Assembly: GCF_000526395.1 (NCBI RefSeq)
Contig: NZ_JAFZ01000001.1
Location: forward strand, 558,001-622,000
Source: Aminobacterium mobile DSM 12262
GTDB taxonomy: Bacteria; Synergistota; Synergistia; Synergistales; Aminobacteriaceae
Direction: 5' to 3'
DNA length: 64,000 nucleotides
Position 1 is the stretch's first letter. Each line of letters begins with the position of its first letter. Under the pieces are notes generated by a model. It did not search any database. It saw only the letters and a program-made list of their open reading frames with translations, and was not told where the DNA came from. Positions 9,476 to 18,182 of the stretch are shown here, in pieces. The translations under genes were made by a program, and so were the position numbers.

Positions 9476-9600
9476 CTACGGCACCCCCTGAAACAAAAAG
9501 CCCCAGCTTATTTCCTTTTTTGAGGCCACGCTTTGAAGCTCCCGACCACTCAACCAGGACTCGCTTTTTTGCGACATTTTGGGGCTCAAGGTATTATGTT
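9476..9600 (-). promoter_or_regulatory. Structured leader before lplA-gcv with possible attenuator
   Basis: On the minus strand AGCCCCA (9580-9586) can pair with TGGGGCT (9499-9505), which is followed by a T run, giving a terminator-like end with a 74-nt loop that holds further small hairpins (for example TCGC/GCGA around A6). The same stretch holds a 33-codon reading frame from ATG 9577 to TAG 9476, in frame with lplA. It lacks a good ribosome site. It does not match the glycine riboswitch core I know. No convincing promoter was found upstream. Confidence 0.35.
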
Positions 9601-9739
9601 ATTTAAGATACAAACTACTTAGTGCAATGAATAACTTAAGTCTATCGAATATTGAGTTAAAGTCAACGTGCAGAACAGTAGAAAATAAATTCAGAATTAA
9701 CGGGCAATTCATGGAACGTATCCTATGATGATTATATGC

Positions 9740-9766
9740 TATAGTGAAACTATATGGTCATATGAC
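9740..9766. promoter_or_regulatory. Inverted repeats upstream of the ferric-type ABC importer
   Basis: TATAG-N5-CTATA (9740-9754) next to the perfect palindrome GTCATATGAC (9757-9766), about 70 bp before the binding-protein gene. They could be operator sites for a metal regulator. They are not a clear Fur or DtxR consensus, so this is only a suggestion. The rest of 9601-9835 is AT-rich and shows no gene. Confidence 0.3.
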
Positions 9767-9835
9767 AAGCTATTTTCATGAATGTTAATTATACTACAAA
9801 TACATGAGGTACAGTAAAAAGGAGGAACGTGCTAT

Positions 9836-10843
9836 ATGAACAGGAAGTTAGGGTTGTTTATTTCAGTGCTTCTTCTATCGTTGGTCTGCATTTTGCCCTT
9901 GCAGGCTTGGGGCGGAGACCTTGTTGTCTATTCAAGCGTCGATGAGGAAAACGCTCGTCACCTTCTTGAGTCGTTTTCACAAGATACTGGTGTGAAGGTC
10001 CAGATGGTTTTTCTGTCTTCAGGGCCAGCTTTGAGCCGTATCGAGGCAGAAAAAGCGAACCCTCAGGCTGATGTTTGGTTTGGAGCCCCTAATGAGAACC
10101 ATATTGTGGCTAAAGATCGAGGTTTGACTCAGTCATACCTTTCTCCCGAGGCAGCAAATCTGGCTTCTAATTTTAAAGATGAGGAAGGGTATTGGCATGC
10201 TTTTTATATGAATCCTATAGGGATTGGTGTTTTGCCGGATGCTCTGGAAGAAGAGGGAATTTCTATTCCGAGTTCATGGGAAGATCTTAAAAACACAAAG
10301 TTAAAGGGAATGATCCAGATGCCTTCTCCGCAGGCTTCTGGAACGGCATTTGCCATTATGATGAATCTTATATCTATTTACGGTGAAGATGGTGCCTTTG
10401 AGTATATGAAAGCTCTTAATCCTAACATTCAGACCTACACCCAGAGTGGCACAGGCCCCAGCAAGAACTTAGCCATAAAAGAAGCAAAAGTAGCCATTCA
10501 GTTTACTCCTGCTTTCTTGAAACTTGTGGATGAAGGCTTCCCAGCAAAAGTAATATTCCCTGAAGAAGGGGTTGGGTATGAGGCTGCGGCTCTTTCCATT
10601 TTGCAAGGAGCTAAAAACATAGACGAAGCGAAGAAACTTGTAGATTGGATTCTGTCGAAACAGGGACAACAGGCTTTAAGTGAGAACAAAACTTATTTCT
10701 TCCCTGTGCGAAGCGATGTATCGGCAGGTGCAGGTTTGCCGGCTCTCGCAGAGATCAAATTGGTGGACTACGATAGAGAAGCTGCGGCTAAAGATAAGGA
10801 TCGCCTGATTGAACGTTGGGTAACAGAGGTCCTTGGACAATAG
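9836..10843 (+). CDS. Fe3+-type ABC transporter, periplasmic substrate-binding protein
   Basis: Exported binding protein of the FbpA/FutA/AfuA class (335 aa). Signal peptide: basic MNRK then a hydrophobic stretch ending LPLQAWG. Mature part starts GDLVVYSSVDEENARHLL, as in ferric and related (thiamine, 2-aminoethylphosphonate, putrescine) binding proteins. ATG 9836 has AAAGGAGG upstream. The permease and ATPase genes follow, with a terminator hairpin directly after this gene that would let the binding protein be made in excess. Iron is the likeliest ligand, but the Tyr ligands cannot be confirmed by eye, and sulfate- or phosphonate-type ligands remain possible. Confidence 0.85.
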   Translation: MNRKLGLFISVLLLSLVCILPLQAWGGDLVVYSSVDEENARHLLESFSQDTGVKVQMVFLSSGPALSRIEAEKANPQADVWFGAPNENHIVAKDRGLTQSYLSPEAANLASNFKDEEGYWHAFYMNPIGIGVLPDALEEEGISIPSSWEDLKNTKLKGMIQMPSPQASGTAFAIMMNLISIYGEDGAFEYMKALNPNIQTYTQSGTGPSKNLAIKEAKVAIQFTPAFLKLVDEGFPAKVIFPEEGVGYEAAALSILQGAKNIDEAKKLVDWILSKQGQQALSENKTYFFPVRSDVSAGAGLPALAEIKLVDYDREAAAKDKDRLIERWVTEVLGQ

Positions 10844-10860
10844 TCTTTGTTAAAAATTAC

Positions 10861-10892
10861 AGGGGTCGGGAGCTTTCTCCCGCCCCTTTTTT
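10861..10892 (+). terminator. Internal (partial) terminator after the binding-protein gene
   Basis: GC-rich hairpin: AGGGG-T-CGGGAG (10861-10872) pairs with CTCCCGCCCCT (10877-10887) around a CTTT loop with one bulged T, followed by six T. It lies 15 bp before the permease start, so it should reduce permease/ATPase transcription relative to the binding protein. Confidence 0.8.
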
Positions 10893-10906
10893 CAGGAGGT
10901 CCTTTT

Positions 10907-12601
10907 ATGGTGCCTTTTCGACGAGCTCGGCGTGAATTGCAGTTGCTCTGGCGAGATCCTCTACTCGCTTTCCTCGTTGCTCTTGTTGCAATTTCCTTGC
11001 TTATATTTGTGTTGTATCCTCTCATTTCTGTCCTTTTAAAAAGTTTCCAAACTCAGGCGGGTGTTTTTTCTTTCGCTAATTACCGACGTTTTTTTACGTT
11101 CCGTTATTTGCGGAGCGCTCTTGTAAATAGCCTTTTAGTGGGTTTCTTTACAGGAATTATAGGAGTTTTCATTGGGTATATAGCTGCTTTTACTGTTACT
11201 CGTACGGCTATCCCTTGTAAACGGCTTCTTCATGTCCTTTTTATTCTTCCTATTATTTCCCCTCCTTTTACCAGTTCTCTATCCATTCTTATGTTATTCG
11301 GTGCCAATGGACTGGTCACGAAGGGTGTTTTGGGGTTGAAAAATTTTAGCATCTATGGCTTTAAGGGAGTATTGTTATCTCAGGTCTTTACTTTTGCTCC
11401 AGTCGCATACCTTACTCTTCGTGGTGTATTAGAATCTCTCAATCCTACCTTGGAGGATGCAGCGATGAATGTCGGGGCTTCTCGATGGCAGACTTTTATT
11501 AAAGTTACTTTTCCATTAAGTTTGCCGGGGATTGCGAGCGCTTTTCTCGTTGTTCTTATTGAATCCCTCGCAGATTTTGGGAACCCTCTGGTTCTTGCTG
11601 GGAGCAGATTTCCCATGCTCTCCACTCAGGCCTATCTCGAAATTACAGGCTCCTTCAATCTGCCTTTAGGAGCTGCACTTGCTGTAGTGTTGCTTATCCC
11701 GTCTATTACTGCTTTTGCTGTTCAGCGTTATTACCTTGAAAAACGACAATATACCACGGTTACTGGCAAGCCTGTCTCTTCCTCGTCCAAATTAGTGAGC
11801 CGTGGGGCAAGAAAATGCCTTCAGTCTTTTGTGATTGTTTTTGCCTCTCTCGTCTTGCTTTTTTACGGTACTATCTTCTTGGGAGCTGTAACGCAGGTGT
11901 GGGGATATGATTTCTCCCTTACTTTTAAACATTTTGCCTATGCTTTAGGTGTAGGCTTCGGTGCCATTAAAGATACTCTTGTTGTAGCTGCTTTAGCTAC
12001 ACCTGTCTCTGGATTGTTGGGGATGCTCATAGCCTTCATGGTTGTTCGCTTGACCTTTCCCGGAAAGGGAGCATTGGAATTCCTTTCTATTTTGAATTTT
12101 GCAGTACCTGGGACGGTGGTGGGCATTGGGTATATTTTAGCCTTCAACAAAAAACCAATTCTTCTTATTGGTACCCTCGCCATTCTTGTTTTAAATTTTA
12201 TTTTTCGATATATTCCAGTTGGGATCCAGTCTGGAGTTGCTGTCTTGAGACAAATTGATCCCACTATAGAAGAAGCGGCGCGAAATTTAGGCGCAGACGG
12301 TGTTACGACATTTAGAAAAATTACTCTTCCCCTCATAGCACCGGCTTTTTTCTCCGGGCTTGTCTTTGCCTTTGTAAGAGCGATGACAGCTATTAGTGCT
12401 GCTATTTTCCTTGTTTCTGCTCGATGGAATCTCTTGACAGTTCAAATACTTAACGAAGTGGGATCGGGGAGATTGGGAGTGGCAGCAGCCTTTAGCGTTA
12501 TTTTGGTCGCGATTGTGCTTTGTGCCATTGTCGTGATTAGCCGGCTGGTGCTTGGCCGATCTGGCGGTATTAAAGCGATGGAAATTTCGAAGGAGCTGTA
12601 A
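10907..12601 (+). CDS. Fe3+-type ABC transporter permease (fused, two BPD_transp_1 domains)
   Basis: Inner-membrane permease, about 564 aa, with two tandem permease halves of roughly six helices. Each half carries the EAA loop that contacts the ATPase: EDAAMNVGASRWQTFIKVTF (first) and EEAARNLGADGVTTFRKITL (second). Such fused permeases (FbpB, ThiP, AfuB) are typical for this importer class. Start ATG 10907 is supported by AGGAGG just upstream; a TTG-initiated extension would read through the terminator stem and is rejected. Confidence 0.92.
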   Translation: MVPFRRARRELQLLWRDPLLAFLVALVAISLLIFVLYPLISVLLKSFQTQAGVFSFANYRRFFTFRYLRSALVNSLLVGFFTGIIGVFIGYIAAFTVTRTAIPCKRLLHVLFILPIISPPFTSSLSILMLFGANGLVTKGVLGLKNFSIYGFKGVLLSQVFTFAPVAYLTLRGVLESLNPTLEDAAMNVGASRWQTFIKVTFPLSLPGIASAFLVVLIESLADFGNPLVLAGSRFPMLSTQAYLEITGSFNLPLGAALAVVLLIPSITAFAVQRYYLEKRQYTTVTGKPVSSSSKLVSRGARKCLQSFVIVFASLVLLFYGTIFLGAVTQVWGYDFSLTFKHFAYALGVGFGAIKDTLVVAALATPVSGLLGMLIAFMVVRLTFPGKGALEFLSILNFAVPGTVVGIGYILAFNKKPILLIGTLAILVLNFIFRYIPVGIQSGVAVLRQIDPTIEEAARNLGADGVTTFRKITLPLIAPAFFSGLVFAFVRAMTAISAAIFLVSARWNLLTVQILNEVGSGRLGVAAAFSVILVAIVLCAIVVISRLVLGRSGGIKAMEISKEL

Positions 12602-12604
12602 ATC

Positions 12605-13681
12605 ATGGAACTTCGCATAGAGAATCTGGTGAAGGAATTTGGTAGTTACGATGATCCGGCTAGCCGTTTCTTAGCGGTGAATCATGTCTCTCTTCATGTT
12701 AAAGAAGGAGAGCTTGTAACGTTATTAGGTCCTAGCGGTTGTGGCAAAACTACGTTACTTCGAATGATCGCTGGTTTTGAAGATCCTACAGAGGGAGATA
12801 TTTTTTTCGGAACGAAAAGAGTTAATGATGTAGCGCCTAATCATAGGAATGCCACTATGGTCTTTCAATCGTACGCTATTTTCCCCCACCTCAATGTATA
12901 TGAAAATATAGCCTTTGGGCTTCGTCTCAAAGGACAGTCTGACCAAGAGGTGGAGAAGAGAATGAGGCAGGTGCTGGATCTAGTAGGACTAGCTGAGTTA
13001 GAGCGCCGCCAGCCTAATCAATTGTCAGGGGGGCAACAACAACGAGTAGCTTTGGCGAGGGCTATTATTATGGAGCCACAGCTTCTGCTTTTCGATGAGC
13101 CCCTTTCCAATCTTGATGCGAAGTTGCGAGAGCAGATGCGTATCGAAATTCGAAGTCTCCAGAAGCGCCTAGGTATTACGAGTGTTTATGTTACTCATGA
13201 CCAGGCTGAAGCAATGAGCATCTCGGATCGTGTTGTGGTCATGAACCAAGGGAAAATTGAACAGGTGGGAACTCCTCAGGATCTTTATGCAAAACCAGCC
13301 AATATATTTGTGGCAGCTTTTATTGGCAAGGTCAATTTTATCCCAGCTACTGTTCTAGACGAAAATACAGTTCAGATCGGAAATTCTGCAGTGCATATAA
13401 AAAGCGTACCCCCTCAAAGCAGGCAGGGGGAAAAAGTTTTGGCAACAGTTCGGCCAGAAGGTATCTTTCTTCGTCGTGATACTGCGGGGGACGGGAACGG
13501 AGTGGTTGTTCGGCGTACGTTCTTAGGAACCATTATTGAATATGAAATAAAAACGAATAGTATGAAAGATTCTATGATCGTTCATATGGTGAATCCTCTT
13601 ACTAACGACTTCTTCCAAGTAGGAGAATCAGTAGCGTATCTTTTCAAAGAAGGAGCTCTTCATTTGCTGAGATCGGAATAA
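12605..13681 (+). CDS. Fe3+-type ABC transporter ATP-binding protein
   Basis: 358-aa ATPase of the FbpC/PotA/UgpC class. Walker A GPSGCGKTTLL, Q-loop VFQSYAIFPH, signature LSGGQQQRVALARA, Walker B LLLFDEPLSNLDAKLR and the H-loop VTHDQAEAMS are all intact, followed by a C-terminal TOBE region. It starts 3 bp after the permease stop, so the genes are co-transcribed. The 115 bp after this gene show no clear terminator before the convergent lplA2 gene. Confidence 0.93.
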   Translation: MELRIENLVKEFGSYDDPASRFLAVNHVSLHVKEGELVTLLGPSGCGKTTLLRMIAGFEDPTEGDIFFGTKRVNDVAPNHRNATMVFQSYAIFPHLNVYENIAFGLRLKGQSDQEVEKRMRQVLDLVGLAELERRQPNQLSGGQQQRVALARAIIMEPQLLLFDEPLSNLDAKLREQMRIEIRSLQKRLGITSVYVTHDQAEAMSISDRVVVMNQGKIEQVGTPQDLYAKPANIFVAAFIGKVNFIPATVLDENTVQIGNSAVHIKSVPPQSRQGEKVLATVRPEGIFLRRDTAGDGNGVVVRRTFLGTIIEYEIKTNSMKDSMIVHMVNPLTNDFFQVGESVAYLFKEGALHLLRSE

Positions 13682-13796
13682 TAAATGGTTCACGGTTACT
13701 CTTTTTGATTAATTTAATATCTGGCAAGAAATGGCGGCGTATTTTTCATAGCAATAATGTAGTTCCCTTGTATTTCCCCTTATATGTGCTAGAAAT

Positions 13797-14789
13797 TTAC
13801 CTTGCACATATTAAATTCAGAAGTTCTTCTGAAGGAATAGCTACAAAGTATTTGTTTAAGGGAATGGGGGCCAAACGTTTTTTAAGAGACGCTTCTTCAT
13901 ACTGGCAATTTTCAAGTTTTTTTTCGAGTTCCCCGATATTTTCATCACCGAAAAAGTCGCCATATATTTTACATGAAATGATAATGCCGTCTTTCACGTT
14001 GAAATAGATTTCTACTTTGCCAGCCTTGAAGCGGTGGCTTTTTTTTTCTGTAAATTGAGGGGACTTTCCCCAGTTCCATGCCCAAGTACTATATTTTTGA
14101 GTCGCAAGGTCTTCTATGTTTTTAAAATCTTCATCAGAAAGCTCGTATTTTTCAATTCTTTGAGTTTTGCTCATTTCTTCAATAACAGATAATTTAAACT
14201 CCTCCATAGTCATTGATATAGGAAGCCATGGTTTTATGTTTGTCACTCTGCTTCTTACAGACTTGGCAGCCTTTGATTGAAATTTGCTCTCGTCTACCTG
14301 CAAAGCGCGGGAAAGAACCTCCAGGTCCGAGTTGAAAAGTAGCGTTCCATGATGTAGCAATCGATGATTATCCATGTGCTGTGCGTTTCCTGAAAATTTT
14401 TTCCCACAAATTGTAAGGTCATTTCTGCTGTTAAATTCTGCATCAACTCCCAATCCTTTCAAAACATGAATAATAGGGAGGGTGTATTTATGAAAGTTAA
14501 AAGAAAAATCCGTATCATTAGGAACAATCAAAGAATAATTAAGATTCCCCAGATCGTGATAGACGGCACCTCCTCCTGTAATCCGTCGCACTACATGGAT
14601 CCCTTGTTTTTCAACGAACTCGGCATTAATCTCTGCTGCTGTATTTTGGAACCGTCCAATTATAATTGCAGGTTTATTTTGCCAAAGAAGCATGAACTGT
14701 TCCTTGTAGCGGTTTAAAAGAGAATAAATATATTCCTCAAAGGCCAGATTGAAAAAAGGGTTCGTATTGTTATTTTCTATATAAAACAT
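13797..14789 (-). CDS. lplA: Lipoate-protein ligase A (second copy)
   Basis: Second lipoate ligase, 330 aa, related to the protein at 8465-9472 but clearly diverged. Motifs: NPFFNLAFEEYIYSLL, RRITGGGAVYHDLGNLNYSL, KKFSGNAQHMDNHRLLHHGT with the catalytic-type lysine, and a complete C-terminal domain. ATG 14789 has GGAGG 7 bp upstream. More AT-rich codon use than its paralogue. It stands alone, convergent with the iron-type importer. It could serve a different lipoyl protein or lipoate analogue. Confidence 0.92.
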   Translation of the reverse strand: MFYIENNNTNPFFNLAFEEYIYSLLNRYKEQFMLLWQNKPAIIIGRFQNTAAEINAEFVEKQGIHVVRRITGGGAVYHDLGNLNYSLIVPNDTDFSFNFHKYTLPIIHVLKGLGVDAEFNSRNDLTICGKKFSGNAQHMDNHRLLHHGTLLFNSDLEVLSRALQVDESKFQSKAAKSVRSRVTNIKPWLPISMTMEEFKLSVIEEMSKTQRIEKYELSDEDFKNIEDLATQKYSTWAWNWGKSPQFTEKKSHRFKAGKVEIYFNVKDGIIISCKIYGDFFGDENIGELEKKLENCQYEEASLKKRLAPIPLNKYFVAIPSEELLNLICAR

Positions 14790-14846
14790 AAGGTTCCTCC
14801 ATTATATAGGCCCAAACGAGTATAAAAAAATTGTCTTTATCTGACC

Positions 14847-15635
14847 TTAAAGGGGCATGTTCAGTCCCTCATAATGTTCTATTATTTTTTTTAACTCTGT
14901 CCCGTATTCTGCCTGGTGACAGACATGTGCCAAGGCTTGAGCGAACAAAAGACCTTTGATTACAAAAGGATCGGGTGTTAAAGGAGAAGGAGTGACATAA
15001 TCTTCTTTTTTAGGAGCATAGTAGCGATTTCTATAATGTCGAAAAGAGACTAATTCCGGGCATGAAGCCCAGACCCGAGTGAAGATGCCATAAAGTTCGA
15101 AACAATCACTAAGAGAATAATGCCCCATTTCTTTGGGCAGCTTCTCTTCCATTTCTTTTAAAAGAGCGGGAGTTTTAAGGTGAGCGACAGCTTTTATTTT
15201 GGCTTCATTCAGTCTAGGCCATTTGAAAAGAGAAGAGTTTTTGGGATTGGGGATAGCACACCAATTTGTTAATCCAAGCATAGAACACCACCATTTCCAC
15301 TTTCGTACTGTTTCTGGAGGAAGGAAAGAGGTATCGAAAGCGAGATTATGCACAACCACGCCTGTTATATGCCATCGCTCCCAAAAAGAGTACAAGCTGA
15401 GCAAATCGTCGAGAAAGTAAGGGGGATAAGATCCTGTTTGACGAAACCAGTATATTCGATCAATGGTAAGGCCATGTATGCGTTCGGTAGCAGGGTCAGG
15501 TTTTTCGGTCGGGTAATAGAATCGATTGAAGAAGTCCAGTATTTGCCCCCTATCATCAAAAATGATAGACGATGTGGAAACTACCGAGCTTCCCTTCATT
15601 CCATTTGTTTCAAGGTCGAACACGGCAAAGTTCAT
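14847..15635 (-). CDS. DEDDh-type 3'-5' exonuclease (DnaQ-like)
   Basis: Single-domain exonuclease of about 262 aa. The four acidic residues expected for the fold are visible: Asp and Glu in FAVFDLETNG, Asp in VVHNLAFDTSFL, and a final His-x4-Asp in HYSLSDCFEL, which marks the DEDDh subclass. ATG 15635 is preceded at the correct distance by AAGGAG; an in-frame TTG six bases upstream sits too close to it. It is divergent from the uracil-DNA glycosylase gene, so both could be part of DNA maintenance. Whether it degrades DNA or RNA is not shown. Confidence 0.8.
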   Translation of the reverse strand: MNFAVFDLETNGMKGSSVVSTSSIIFDDRGQILDFFNRFYYPTEKPDPATERIHGLTIDRIYWFRQTGSYPPYFLDDLLSLYSFWERWHITGVVVHNLAFDTSFLPPETVRKWKWWCSMLGLTNWCAIPNPKNSSLFKWPRLNEAKIKAVAHLKTPALLKEMEEKLPKEMGHYSLSDCFELYGIFTRVWASCPELVSFRHYRNRYYAPKKEDYVTPSPLTPDPFVIKGLLFAQALAHVCHQAEYGTELKKIIEHYEGLNMPL

Positions 15636-15783
15636 AGGCAACGCTCCTTTGAAAGGGTAGTTGTAAATTTTACCATTTCTTTTACCTTATAGTAAGAGAT
15701 GCCATATTTAAGAAAATGAAATCTCGAATGAGATGATAGAATTACTTTGATTCAACTATCTATCAGGGGGTTTACGAAATTCT

Positions 15784-16359
15784 ATGGCAGATATTTTTAC
15801 TTTAGAGCAGCGTGTAGATAAGTGTCGCCTCTGTTCTTTATGGGAAGAGCGTCATCGCATAGTAGTAGGAGAAGGTTCCCCTTGTAGTAAGGCTATGCTG
15901 GTAGGGGAAGCGCCAGGAGCCAGGGAGGATGAGATGGGGCGACCTTTTGTGGGCAGGTCTGGAAAATTTCTTAGTGAACTCATGAAAGAGGCAGGGGTAT
16001 CTCGGGATTCTTTCTATATTACTAATATGGTTAAGTGTCGGCCCCCAGAGAATAGGAAACCTAAGGAATGTGAAATAGAAGCATGCCGAGCTTTTCTGGA
16101 AGAGCAGATTCTTTTTTTTGCTCCTGATCTTATCCTTACGGTGGGGAATACACCAACCCAGTGGTTCCTTAATACAAAAAAAGGAATGACTGCTCTTCGT
16201 GGTCAATTCTATCCATGGAAATTTCAGGGACGATCTCTCTTGATCCGCCCTCTCTTCCATCCCAGCTATCTTTTAAGGAATCGATCCAGAGAGGAAGGAC
16301 ATCCTCTTGCCCAAACTCTTTTAGATTTGCAGGAAGTAAAAAAGTTCTTTGAAAAGTAG
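15784..16359 (+). CDS. Family 4 uracil-DNA glycosylase (Fe-S type)
   Basis: 191 aa. Removes uracil from DNA. The [4Fe-4S] cluster ligands typical of family 4/5 are Cys14, Cys17, Cys85 and Cys101 (CRLC, MVKCRPP, EACRAF). Active-site motif 1 is GEAPGAREDEMGRPFVG and motif 2 is HPSYLLRN with His159. Length and motifs are complete. The upstream purine-rich CAGGGGG is 13 bp from the ATG, a little long. A terminator shared with the convergent nucleotidase operon follows. Confidence 0.93.
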   Translation: MADIFTLEQRVDKCRLCSLWEERHRIVVGEGSPCSKAMLVGEAPGAREDEMGRPFVGRSGKFLSELMKEAGVSRDSFYITNMVKCRPPENRKPKECEIEACRAFLEEQILFFAPDLILTVGNTPTQWFLNTKKGMTALRGQFYPWKFQGRSLLIRPLFHPSYLLRNRSREEGHPLAQTLLDLQEVKKFFEK

Positions 16360-16404
16360 CCTCTTTTTTGCTTTATGAAAGGTTGTAAGCTGGAAAATTT
16401 TATG

Positions 16405-16457
16405 AAAAGGAGCTGATAGGCGAAACACTCCCAAATGTCCTGTCAGCTCCTTTTTTT
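16405..16457. terminator. Shared terminator between the UDG gene and the nucleotidase operon
   Basis: AAAAGGAGCTGATAGG (16405-16420) pairs with CCTGTCAGCTCCTTTT (16439-16454; one wobble), with T7 on the plus strand and A-rich flank giving a T run on the minus strand. Works in both directions. Confidence 0.85.
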
Positions 16458-16460
16458 GCT

Positions 16461-18107
16461 TTATTTATTCTCGATAACGATACGTCCTTCTTCTTGAAAG
16501 GTTACACCACCCATATGGCGAATGTATTGAGCTAAACTTTCTACATCCCCAAGGTGGGTATCATAGGCTGTTGGGGCGGCCATTTTAAACACGTAATATT
16601 TATCTCCTCCAAGTCCGACCCAGTCGTTTGTAGTGATAGTATAGATAGAAGCACTTTCCAAGGGAGACCAGGTCCCATCAGAGTTCTCTACCTGTACATC
16701 CACTACTCGTTCTCCTACAGAAATGCGTTCTCCATCGTTATTTATAATAGCTGGTTTGCGACTTAAATCGTATGTAACTTTCAAACCAGAAACCTGGAGG
16801 AACCCGCCAGAAGGCGTACGGAGGTTCCCATCGTACTCTTCTCCTTCTTTAATGAGGGCTGAACCGGAAATCTCGAGGATATCTCGAATCTGTTCACCAG
16901 TGAGAGTAAATCGAATGAGAGTATTCCCATAGGGTAAGAGTTCGTACAAGGTTTTGTAAGAAACTTCTCCTGCAGGGTATACCTTATCTCCTCGAATACT
17001 TCCACCGTTCATAAGACCTATTTGAGTTTGTCCGTTCCACCGTAACGCATCGGCTATGAAGTTTCCTATGCCAGCTTCTCTCTGACGAACTGCCGCTTTT
17101 GTAGCATCAGCATCTTGGTTCATCATGCCGATAGGTTCTGAAAGTTGTTCGTCAAGTTTTTGCTGGAAGGGGTTTACGAGAATGGATATCCGGCGATCCA
17201 GGGGGATAGATGCAACAAGTTCTCGAGCCTCCCATTTGGAGTTATCTGTATCGAGGGCTCCATTTTTTACGGAAACATTTGCCACCCCAATGTATCGACC
17301 CATAGATCCTGCTTGTGTGATCATGGTTTTCCAGCCGTCAGGTCCAGTAACAATTTCCGGCGTTTCCAGTAGTGTATGAGTATGTCCACCTGTAATGATA
17401 TGAATGCCCTTTACAGATTCTGCTATAGCTCGATCGGCATATATTCCAGTGTGGGTCATGGCTACAATAACGTCACAATCCTCTTTTTGCAGAAGGGAGA
17501 CCATCCGCTTTGCTTCAGCAACTAAATCTTGTCCTACAGTGAAGTCCCGGCTTCCACTTGTTACAGAGGCGAGTTCTGGAGCGATAAGGCCGAAGAAACC
17601 TACTCTCAACCCGTTAGCGGCTTCCTTGATAACGTAGGGATGATATAGATTTTGGAAAATCGATAATTTTGTGTGAAGGTTTGCCACTGTAAATGGGAAA
17701 CGAGCGTAACGCATGACATCCTCCAATACGGAGGGACCTAAGTCAAACTCATGGTTCCCCAATGTACCCACATCTATGCCGGCTAGATTGAGAGCTCGTA
17801 TTTCTGCCAGGCCTTTAAAGAAGAAGAAAAGGGGGCCCTCGTTAATATCTCCCATTTCAAGAGCAAATACGTTGCCAGGGTCTTGCCCTTTCTCTTTGTG
17901 TATAACAGTAGATGCCCGTGCTAATCCACCAACTTCAACTTTTACTTTTTCCCCATTCACAGTTTGACTGATAGTGTATGGATATATGTGGCTGTGAATG
18001 TCGTTAAGAGTCAAAAGAGTGACGGAACCATCTGCCGCAAAGGCCCCAACAGCGAGGATAAGGACGAGACAGAATGCGAGCAAACCTCTGCTAAACCGTT
18101 TCTTCAT
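16461..18107 (-). CDS. Exported 5'-nucleotidase / 2',3'-cyclic phosphodiesterase
   Basis: 548 aa. A classical signal peptide (MKKRFSRGLLAFCLVLILAV, cut near AFA-ADG) sends it out of the cytoplasm. The N-terminal metallophosphatase domain shows the di-metal motifs LNDIHSH, GDINEGP, GNHEFD and GGHTHT; the C-terminal 5_nucleotid_C domain shows GIGNFIADALRW and MNGGSIRGD. UshA/YfkN family: hydrolyses external nucleotides to nucleosides and phosphate. It is the last gene after a BMP-type nucleoside importer in the same direction, so it probably supplies that importer. Confidence 0.93.
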   Translation of the reverse strand: MKKRFSRGLLAFCLVLILAVGAFAADGSVTLLTLNDIHSHIYPYTISQTVNGEKVKVEVGGLARASTVIHKEKGQDPGNVFALEMGDINEGPLFFFFKGLAEIRALNLAGIDVGTLGNHEFDLGPSVLEDVMRYARFPFTVANLHTKLSIFQNLYHPYVIKEAANGLRVGFFGLIAPELASVTSGSRDFTVGQDLVAEAKRMVSLLQKEDCDVIVAMTHTGIYADRAIAESVKGIHIITGGHTHTLLETPEIVTGPDGWKTMITQAGSMGRYIGVANVSVKNGALDTDNSKWEARELVASIPLDRRISILVNPFQQKLDEQLSEPIGMMNQDADATKAAVRQREAGIGNFIADALRWNGQTQIGLMNGGSIRGDKVYPAGEVSYKTLYELLPYGNTLIRFTLTGEQIRDILEISGSALIKEGEEYDGNLRTPSGGFLQVSGLKVTYDLSRKPAIINNDGERISVGERVVDVQVENSDGTWSPLESASIYTITTNDWVGLGGDKYYVFKMAAPTAYDTHLGDVESLAQYIRHMGGVTFQEEGRIVIENK

Positions 18108-18182
18108 ATTCCCTACCTCCCTTTATTTTAGTATTTAAGGCAAGAATAATGAAATATTTATAAAACAGAACTGTGGATAGCT

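Noticed and set aside
9476-9478. In-frame TAG before lplA as a possible pyrrolysine or read-through codon
   Set aside because: The normal LplA N-terminus begins at the GTG after the TAG and has its own ribosome site; the upstream peptide has no LplA similarity.
9545-9570. tRNA D-arm-like sequence (GGTTGAGTGGTCGGGAG on the minus strand)
   Set aside because: Resembles a serine tRNA D-arm, but no anticodon arm, T-arm or acceptor stem follows; likely chance or part of the leader fold.
9480-9600. Glycine riboswitch before the gcv operon
   Set aside because: The conserved glycine aptamer core sequences are not present on the minus strand here.
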